DNA from: Butyricicoccus_A sp963620595 | GTDB lineage: Bacteria; Bacillota; Clostridia; Oscillospirales; Butyricicoccaceae | Assembly: GCA_963620595.1 (NCBI GenBank) | Contig: CAVFAY010000014.1 | Location: 6,498 to 70,497 of the forward strand | DNA: 64,000 nucleotides | Direction of reading: 5' to 3' | Part shown: piece after piece, positions 58,734 to 64,000 of the stretch | Layout of the letters: every line of letters starts with the position of its first letter | How positions within the stretch are numbered: the first letter of the stretch is position 1 | Position numbers and translations under genes: made by a program | The notes under the pieces: generated by a model | Told to the model about the DNA's origin: nothing | What the model saw: only the letters and a program-made list of their open reading frames with translations | Databases searched by the model: none

Positions 58734-59498
58734 ATGGCTGATACATTTACCCTCGGCGGACACGAATTTACATCCCGCTTTATTCTCGGTTCCGGCAAAT
58801 ACTCTCTGGATCTCATCAAGGCTGCTGTTGAATACGCAGATGCACAGATTGTCACGCTGGCACTGCGCCGCGCAACCCTCGGCAGTATTGACAACATTTT
58901 GGATTATATTCCAGAAGGCGTGACACTGCTTCCGAACACCTCCGGCGCCCGCAACGCCGAAGAGGCTGTCCGCATTGCGCGTCTGGCTCGTGAAGTCGGC
59001 TGCGGCAATTTCATCAAAATCGAATGTATTCACGAATCCAAGTATCTGCTGCCAGACAACTATGAGACCATCAAGGCAACTGAAATTCTGGCAAAGGAAG
59101 GCTTTGTTGTCCTGCCGTACATGTATCCGGATCTGAACGCAGCGCGCGATCTTGTCAATGCAGGTGCCGCTGCTGTCATGCCGCTCGGCGCACCAATCGG
59201 TACCAACAAGGGACTGGTTACCAAGGAATTTATTCAGATTCTGGTAGATGAAATTGATCTGCCAATCATCGTCGATGCCGGCATCGGCAAGCCGAGTCAG
59301 GCATGTGAGGCAATGGAAATGGGTTGTGCCGCTGTGATGTCCAACACGGCGATTGCAACCGCCGGTGATATTCCGGCTATGGCTGGCGCATTTAAGCAGG
59401 CCATTGAGGCAGGTCGCACCGCTTATCTGTCCGGCATGGGGCGTATTCTCGAAAAAGCCTCTGCTTCTTCCCCGCTGACCGGTTTCTTGGCAGACTAA
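58734..59498 (+). CDS. thiG: Thiazole synthase
   Basis: This 254-residue TIM barrel makes the thiazole phosphate from DXP, dehydroglycine and ThiS thiocarboxylate. The Schiff-base lysine is K95 in NFIKIECI. Other marks are FILGSGKYSLDLIKA, GAAAVMPLGAPIGTNKG, and DAGIGKPSQACEAMEMGCAA. It follows thiF by about 47 bases. Confidence 0.97.
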   Translation: MADTFTLGGHEFTSRFILGSGKYSLDLIKAAVEYADAQIVTLALRRATLGSIDNILDYIPEGVTLLPNTSGARNAEEAVRIARLAREVGCGNFIKIECIHESKYLLPDNYETIKATEILAKEGFVVLPYMYPDLNAARDLVNAGAAAVMPLGAPIGTNKGLVTKEFIQILVDEIDLPIIVDAGIGKPSQACEAMEMGCAAVMSNTAIATAGDIPAMAGAFKQAIEAGRTAYLSGMGRILEKASASSPLTGFLAD

Positions 59499-59510
59499 GG
59501 AGGAACAGAG

Positions 59511-60698
59511 ATGAGTGAAGTTATCAACGCAAAATATATCACCCGCGAGACCAATCACATGGAATATCAGCCGGGCATGGAAATTGTGCCGGGCAATATC
59601 ATGGAACAGGTACTCGAAGCCCGCGAAGGCTACGATGAAACCAAATATACTGCTGCTGATGTCATTCGCGCCCTGTCCAAAGATGTTCTGACACCGGAAG
59701 ATTTTGCCGCGCTGCTCTCTCCTGCAGCACAGCCATATGTCGAGCAGATGGCAAAGCGCGCCCAGCAGGAAACACGCAAGCACTTTGGCAATTCTGTCAT
59801 GATGTTTACGCCGTGTTACATCGCCAATTACTGCGAAAACTACTGCATTTACTGCGGCTTTAACTGCCACAACAAGATTCGTCGCGGCAAGCTCACGATG
59901 GAAGAAATAGATAAAGAAATGGCAGCAATCGCAGAATCCGGTCTGAAGGAAATTCTGATTCTGACCGGTGAAAGCCGCACCATGTCTCCTGTCGATTACA
60001 TCGGCGAAGCATGTAAGATTGCTAGCAAATATTTCACGGTCATTGGCGTCGAAATTTACCCGCTCAATTCCGATGAATATCGTCATCTGCATGAATGCGG
60101 TGTCGATTACGTCACAGTTTTTCAGGAAACGTATAACCCTGACAAATACGAGACCCTGCATCTAGGTGGACACAAGCGTATTTTCCCGTATCGTGTCAAT
60201 GCACAGGAACGTGCTTTGATCGGCGGTATGCGCGGTGTCGGTTTCGCCGCTCTGCTCGGTCTGGATGACTTCCGCAAGGATGCGTTTGCAACCGGTATGC
60301 ACGCTTATTTGATCCAGAAAAAGTATCCTCACGCAGAAATTGCGTTTTCTTGTCCGCGGCTGCGCCCGATTATCAACAATGATAAAATCAATCCGAAAGA
60401 TGTCCATGAGACGCAACTGACACAGATTATCTGTGCGTATCGTCTATTTATGCCGTTCGCCAGCATTACTATTTCCACTCGTGAACGCGCTGGTTATCGC
60501 AACGGTATTATCAACATCGCCGCAACCAAAATCTCTGCCGGTGTTTCGACCGGTATCGGTGACCACATCGAAGATGAGGATTCCAAGGGCGATCCGCAGT
60601 TCATCATCTCGGACGGCAGAGATGTCGATGAAGTGCGTCAGGCCATCCTTGATGAGGGCTTGCAGCCGGTATTTTCCGACTACATTTATGCAGGCTGA
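59511..60698 (+). CDS. thiH: 2-iminoacetate synthase (tyrosine lyase) ThiH
   Basis: This 395-residue radical SAM enzyme cleaves tyrosine to dehydroglycine for ThiG, as expected in an anaerobe (aerobes use ThiO). The Fe-S motif is CENYCIYCGF (CX3CX2C), then LTGESRTMSPVDYIGEA. The segment GVDYVTVFQETYNPDKYETL and the late ISAGVSTGIGDH agree with the family. It ends in TGATG, overlapping the start of the next gene. Confidence 0.96.
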   Translation: MSEVINAKYITRETNHMEYQPGMEIVPGNIMEQVLEAREGYDETKYTAADVIRALSKDVLTPEDFAALLSPAAQPYVEQMAKRAQQETRKHFGNSVMMFTPCYIANYCENYCIYCGFNCHNKIRRGKLTMEEIDKEMAAIAESGLKEILILTGESRTMSPVDYIGEACKIASKYFTVIGVEIYPLNSDEYRHLHECGVDYVTVFQETYNPDKYETLHLGGHKRIFPYRVNAQERALIGGMRGVGFAALLGLDDFRKDAFATGMHAYLIQKKYPHAEIAFSCPRLRPIINNDKINPKDVHETQLTQIICAYRLFMPFASITISTRERAGYRNGIINIAATKISAGVSTGIGDHIEDEDSKGDPQFIISDGRDVDEVRQAILDEGLQPVFSDYIYAG

Positions 60699-61279
60699 TG
60701 CTGATCTGTGTGACACACCGGCTACTATGTCCGGACGATTTTTTAGAGCGGCTTGACCGCATTGCCGCTCAGCATCCATATGCTATTGTTCTGCGTGAAA
60801 AAGACTTATCTGAGCACGAGTATGAAGCATTGGCGCGAGACTGTCTGCGCATCTGCGAAAAGCACCGCGTTCCGCTCAACTTAAATTCACAAATCGCTGT
60901 GGCACGGCGCATCGGCTGTGATGGCATTCATTTGCCATTTCATCTGCTCATGCAGCACAAACAGGATCTCGCAGATTTTTCTCGTGTTGGTGTATCTCTG
61001 CACTCGCCGGAGGAGGCCGTACAGCTCGCTGATACCCCTGCGACCTATGTACAGGCTGGACATGTGTTTCCAACCGATTGCAAAGCCGGCATTCCACCGC
61101 GCGGATTATCTTTTTTACGTGCGGTCTGTCAGGCAACAGATTTGCCGGTATTTGGCATCGGTGGCATCAATGCCGAACGCTATCCTGCTGTCCTGCAAAC
61201 AGGAGCAGCAGGCGCCTGCATCATGTCCAGTCTGATGACCTGCAACGATGTTGCACAAACCATGAAACTTATGGTATAA
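60698..61279 (+). CDS. ThiE/TenI-like thiamine phosphate synthase family protein
   Basis: This 193-residue protein is a compact TIM barrel like ThiE/TenI: MLICVTHRLLCPDDFLERL, PYAIVLREKDLSEHEYEAL, GIHLPFHLLMQH, AGHVFPTDCKAGIPPRGL, and FGIGGINAERYPAVL. The usual QxRxK is VLREKD, but several ThiE substrate residues differ. It may be a thiazole tautomerase (TenI) rather than a second synthase. A more canonical ThiE is encoded at 29468-30127. It overlaps thiH by one base. Confidence 0.88.
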   Translation: MLICVTHRLLCPDDFLERLDRIAAQHPYAIVLREKDLSEHEYEALARDCLRICEKHRVPLNLNSQIAVARRIGCDGIHLPFHLLMQHKQDLADFSRVGVSLHSPEEAVQLADTPATYVQAGHVFPTDCKAGIPPRGLSFLRAVCQATDLPVFGIGGINAERYPAVLQTGAAGACIMSSLMTCNDVAQTMKLMV

Positions 61280-61291
61280 TATCGTATACGC

Positions 61292-61336
61292 AAAGAGGCG
61301 TATCTCAACTCTGTTGGGATACGTTTCTTTTTTTCT
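61292..61336 (+). terminator. Terminator of the thiSFGHE operon
   Basis: AAAGAGGCGTATC pairs imperfectly with GGATACGTTTCTTT around a 12-base loop. It is followed by a T run. Confidence 0.75.
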
Positions 61337-61409
61337 TTCATTGACTTGCAATTCTCTTTCTCTGCCGTATACTTATAGATAGAATACTTACAGATACAGG
61401 GAGACTGCT

Positions 61410-62549
61410 ATGAAACTATTGATTATCACCGCGCCGTTGGGCAATGGGCATAATGCCGTTGCCAGAGCGATTTCTGATTGCTTTACCACACAATACCCAG
61501 ACGCTTCCTGCGAAATTTTGGACATGTACGAATACATCAGTCCACACTTAAAAAAGGCAACGGCGAGCGGATACTTTCTCTCTATGAAAACTCTTTCGCA
61601 TTTTCATGATATGGCTTCCAATGCGTATACGCGACAGGATGAAAAAGATTTTAACGAATACACGCCATCCCGTTTGGCAGATGCTTTTCTGGCTTCACGT
61701 CTACGGCATGCCATTGATGCGTATGCACCGGACTGTATCGTGTGCACTATGGTTTATGCTGCACAGGCTGTGGATCTACTTAAAGAACATGGTGCAATTA
61801 CCTGTCCTTGCTACGGTATCATCACAGATTTTACTGTGCAAAATTATTGGGAAGATGTCGAATATTTTGAATATATCGTTGCGCCCAGCGAATATTTACA
61901 GCCACAGTTTATGCGTCGTGGCATTGATTTTTCTCGCGTTTTACCATTCGGCATTCCTATCCGCAAACAATTCCAAACCAAACATGACAAGCTGGAAATG
62001 CGGAAAAAATTCGGTCTGCATGAAACACTACCGACTATCTTACTTATGAGCGGCGGCATGGGCTTTGGCGATTTGCCGGAATATATTACATCCATTGAAG
62101 AACTTCCTTTTGACGTACAAATCGTTGTAATTTGTGGAAAAAATGAAAAGCTCTTTGAAAAAGTCCATGCTTTGCAGACACACAATACAATGAAAGTCTT
62201 TGGCTACGTGAGCAACGTCGATGAAATCATGGATGCAGCGGATTGTCTGCTCAGCAAACCCGGCGGAATCACGACCAGTGAATCATTAGCCAAAGGCTTA
62301 CCGATGTTGATGATTCATCCGCTCCCAGGCGTAGAAGACCGCAATGTAGAGTTTCTGCAAGCCAATGGTGCGGCAATATATATTACCAAGACATGGCAAA
62401 TTTCCGATGCCATTCATCTATTATTTCAGTGTCCGGGACGAATTGATCGCTTACGGGAAAGCATCCAAGCCATCGCAAAACCGCACGCTACACAAGATCT
62501 GTGTCGGCATATCGCACAGACAATTCAAACAACGGAGGAATCTATATGA
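61410..62549 (+). CDS. MGDG synthase/UgtP-like processive glycosyltransferase
   Basis: This 379-residue protein of the GT28 family probably adds sugars to diacylglycerol at the membrane. The N-terminal ITAPLGNGHNAVARAISDCF and the acceptor region DMYEYISPHLKKATASGYF match the MGDG-synthase domain. The C-terminal nucleotide-sugar site is KPGGITTSESLAKGLPMLM with HPLPGVEDRNVEFL. MurG is a weaker alternative. It overlaps proC by four bases, so the two are cotranscribed from a promoter just upstream (TATACT near 61370). Confidence 0.88.
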   Translation: MKLLIITAPLGNGHNAVARAISDCFTTQYPDASCEILDMYEYISPHLKKATASGYFLSMKTLSHFHDMASNAYTRQDEKDFNEYTPSRLADAFLASRLRHAIDAYAPDCIVCTMVYAAQAVDLLKEHGAITCPCYGIITDFTVQNYWEDVEYFEYIVAPSEYLQPQFMRRGIDFSRVLPFGIPIRKQFQTKHDKLEMRKKFGLHETLPTILLMSGGMGFGDLPEYITSIEELPFDVQIVVICGKNEKLFEKVHALQTHNTMKVFGYVSNVDEIMDAADCLLSKPGGITTSESLAKGLPMLMIHPLPGVEDRNVEFLQANGAAIYITKTWQISDAIHLLFQCPGRIDRLRESIQAIAKPHATQDLCRHIAQTIQTTEESI

Positions 62550-63355
62550 GTATACGCTATGCATTTATTGGTGCCGGAAACATGGCAAAAGCCATGATTG
62601 GCGGCATTCTCTCATCTGGTCTTGCTGAGCCAGATTGTGTTCTGGCAAGCAATCCATCTGCCCCTAAGCTCGACGCATTAAAAGAAGAATTCGGCATTCA
62701 AACCTTTCAGCAGGACAACACAACTGCGGCATCGCAAGCTGATGTTCTTGTCCTTTCCGTTAAACCGTATCTCTATGAAACAGTAATCGCTGAAATCCGA
62801 GATGTCATTCAGCCGGAAACGATTGTTGTGATGATTGCTGCCGGACAGACGCTTGCTGCAAATGAAGCGCGATTTGACAAGCCTGTCAAACTTGTCCGCG
62901 TCATGCCGAATACCCCCGCTCTGGTCGGTGAAGCCATGTCTGCTGTTTGCTTTAACGCCAATATCACACCGGAAGATAGAAATCTTGTTATGGAAATGCT
63001 CAACAGCTTTGGTAAAGCAGAAGAAGTTCCTGAAAAACTTATGGACACCGTTACCGGTGTCAGCGGATCTTCTCCAGCGTATGTATATCTGTTCATTGAA
63101 GCGATGGCAGATGCCGCTGTATTGCACGGTATGCCACGCAAGCAGGCCTATACCTTTGCCGCACAATCCGTTCTCGGTTCTGCAAAAATGGTATTGGAAA
63201 CCGGTATGCATCCCGGTGAACTCAAAGACAACGTTTGTTCTCCTGGCGGCACAACCATTGAAGCAGTTGCTTCTCTGGAAGTAAACGGCTTGCGCGCAGC
63301 AGTAATTGATGCAATTGATACCTGCGTAAAAAAATCACAGCAAATGAGTAAATAA
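62546..63355 (+). CDS. proC: Pyrroline-5-carboxylate reductase
   Basis: This 269-residue enzyme makes proline from pyrroline-5-carboxylate with NAD(P)H. It begins MSIRYAFIGAGNMAKAMIGG. It has VLSVKPYLYE, VRVMPNTPALVGEAMSAV, and the dimerisation-domain signature MHPGELKDNVCSPGGTTIEA. GGAGG lies seven bases upstream of the ATG at 62546. A shorter ProC-N-like protein is encoded at 52648. Confidence 0.97.
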   Translation: MSIRYAFIGAGNMAKAMIGGILSSGLAEPDCVLASNPSAPKLDALKEEFGIQTFQQDNTTAASQADVLVLSVKPYLYETVIAEIRDVIQPETIVVMIAAGQTLAANEARFDKPVKLVRVMPNTPALVGEAMSAVCFNANITPEDRNLVMEMLNSFGKAEEVPEKLMDTVTGVSGSSPAYVYLFIEAMADAAVLHGMPRKQAYTFAAQSVLGSAKMVLETGMHPGELKDNVCSPGGTTIEAVASLEVNGLRAAVIDAIDTCVKKSQQMSK

Positions 63356-63361
63356 ACGAAA

Positions 63362-63404
63362 AAGAGCATAATATTCTGATTTGAAAACAGAATATTATGC
63401 TCTT
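63362..63404. terminator. Bidirectional terminator
   Basis: AAGAGCATAATATTCTG pairs perfectly with CAGAATATTATGCTCTT (17 pairs) around a nine-base loop. It lies between the convergent proC and YcxB-like genes. Confidence 0.85.
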
Positions 63405-63408
63405 CTCT

Positions 63409-63915
63409 TTACTGTTGAACAAGTGTATGTAAAAACTCAGTGGTTTGCTCATCGCAATTCTTTTTTACTAAGATAATGCCCTGCATCTTGCTAAGCATTA
63501 AATAGAAATTCGTTTTTGTCTCTGCAATCTTATACAGCTTATCATAGGCAATCTGCGTATTTCCTTGCGCACGCACTTGTTCGATATGATCAGTATACAA
63601 GCGATATACTTGTACAGCTCCATCCTGTTGTTTATGAATCATCTGATAGGTGCGCCGAGCAGAGATAGTATGCACCAATGCAAAAACAGGAAAAATCAGT
63701 ACAGCAAGAATCAACTCACCAACTGTACGAACAACATCGCCTTTATTCCAGCTGAAAACCGCCAGAACAACACATAATGCAATCAACACAATCTTAGCGA
63801 TGGTAAAAATTCGATTCATACCGGTCAAATTTTTATGCATCCATGTGTCAAAATGTTTATATTCATCCAACGTCAGTTCTGTTCGTGTCTCAAAATAATT
63901 TTGTGTCTCTGACAT
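63409..63915 (-). CDS. YcxB-like family membrane protein
   Basis: This 168-residue protein has two membrane segments (about residues 37-57 and 65-85) and a C-terminal YcxB-like domain with QIAYDKLYKIAETKTNFYLML and GIILVKKN. Function unknown. It starts 22 bases downstream of the end of another unit's terminator, so it is probably expressed alone. Confidence 0.8.
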   Translation of the reverse strand: MSETQNYFETRTELTLDEYKHFDTWMHKNLTGMNRIFTIAKIVLIALCVVLAVFSWNKGDVVRTVGELILAVLIFPVFALVHTISARRTYQMIHKQQDGAVQVYRLYTDHIEQVRAQGNTQIAYDKLYKIAETKTNFYLMLSKMQGIILVKKNCDEQTTEFLHTLVQQ

Positions 63916-63938
63916 AATTTGTCACTCCTTTTATGAAG

Positions 63939-63970
63939 CAAAAAACCGGAATCCAAAATGAATTCCGGCT
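63939..63970 (-). terminator. Terminator of a minus-strand gene beyond the window
   Basis: CCGGAAT (63946-63952) pairs with ATTCCGG (63962-63968), and on the minus strand a run of T follows. The gene it ends lies largely or wholly beyond base 64000; the last 30 bases here hold no supportable feature. Confidence 0.75.
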
Positions 63971-64000
63971 ATCTGTGTAGGCATCGACTTATCTTCCCGG

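Noticed and set aside
58689..60161. 490-codon minus-strand ORF across thiG and thiH
   Set aside because: It lies wholly antisense to two well-identified genes, has no domain, and its composition is that of a reverse-strand shadow.
1..64000. Mobile elements, CRISPR arrays, tRNA and rRNA genes
   Set aside because: Looked for by eye on both strands and none was recognised. A tRNAscan or IS search would be more sensitive.

Overview
The window is a chromosomal segment of an anaerobic, spore-forming, butyrate-producing member of the Clostridia. The closest match in style is the Oscillospiraceae/Butyricicoccaceae branch, but this is inferred from gene content and was not checked by any search. The evidence is: an IspH-ribosomal protein S1 fusion; a SCIFF peptide with its radical-SAM maturase; sporulation genes (yunB, ytfJ/gerW, a SpoIIM-like gene); an anaerobic class III ribonucleotide reductase; and a gene for a butyryl-CoA:acetate-type CoA-transferase. 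Base composition looks even and close to balanced. I see no transposase, integrase, phage gene, CRISPR array, tRNA or rRNA, so this looks like core genome rather than an island.

Layout. 1-9.7 kb, minus strand: gatA (cut by the window edge), gatC, ligA, yunB, the ispH-rpsA fusion, plsC, cmk, a flavoprotein and an RpiR regulator. 9.8-17.7 kb, minus strand: an rRNA pseudouridine synthase, a flavodoxin-like protein, a D,D-carboxypeptidase, ytfJ, a DUF2953 protein, scpB-scpA, an M50 protease, a HIT protein, an FkbM methyltransferase and an ArsC/Spx-like protein. 17.8-25 kb: a candidate small RNA, prfC (+), bioY under a BirA operator (-), a Nudix hydrolase (-), an M20 amidohydrolase (+), a DMT transporter (-) and the CoA-transferase (+). 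25-31 kb, minus strand: a candidate structured RNA, then nrdD, a separate glycyl-radical mini-protein and nrdG, then a HAD phosphatase with thiE-thiM. 31-36.6 kb: an AEC transporter, a DUF11 protein, a small orphan gene, and a copper operon (csoR, HMA protein, copA).

36.7-45.2 kb is one long minus-strand purine operon, purE-C-F-M-N-O-(AICAR formyltransferase)-D plus a tail gene. Its leader carries two overlapping small ORFs and an intrinsic terminator. 45.3-55.7 kb holds a CsaB-glycosyltransferase fusion, an HPr-like protein without the usual histidine site, membrane proteins, an rRNA methyltransferase, a SLOG protein and the SCIFF locus followed upstream by yajC. 55.9-63.9 kb: a PEBP protein, an aldose epimerase, a TPP-riboswitch-controlled thiS-F-G-H-E operon, a glycolipid glycosyltransferase overlapping proC, and a YcxB-like protein.

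Themes. Three cofactor or nucleotide pathways are nearly complete and visibly regulated: thiamine by a TPP riboswitch, biotin uptake by BirA, and purines by the leader attenuator. The observations I rate highest are the purE leader with its small ORFs, the separately encoded glycyl-radical domain next to nrdD, two orphan structured-RNA candidates, the copper ATPase with a C-terminal chaperone domain preceded by an internal ribosome binding site, and the hairpin separating the SCIFF peptide gene from its maturase gene.
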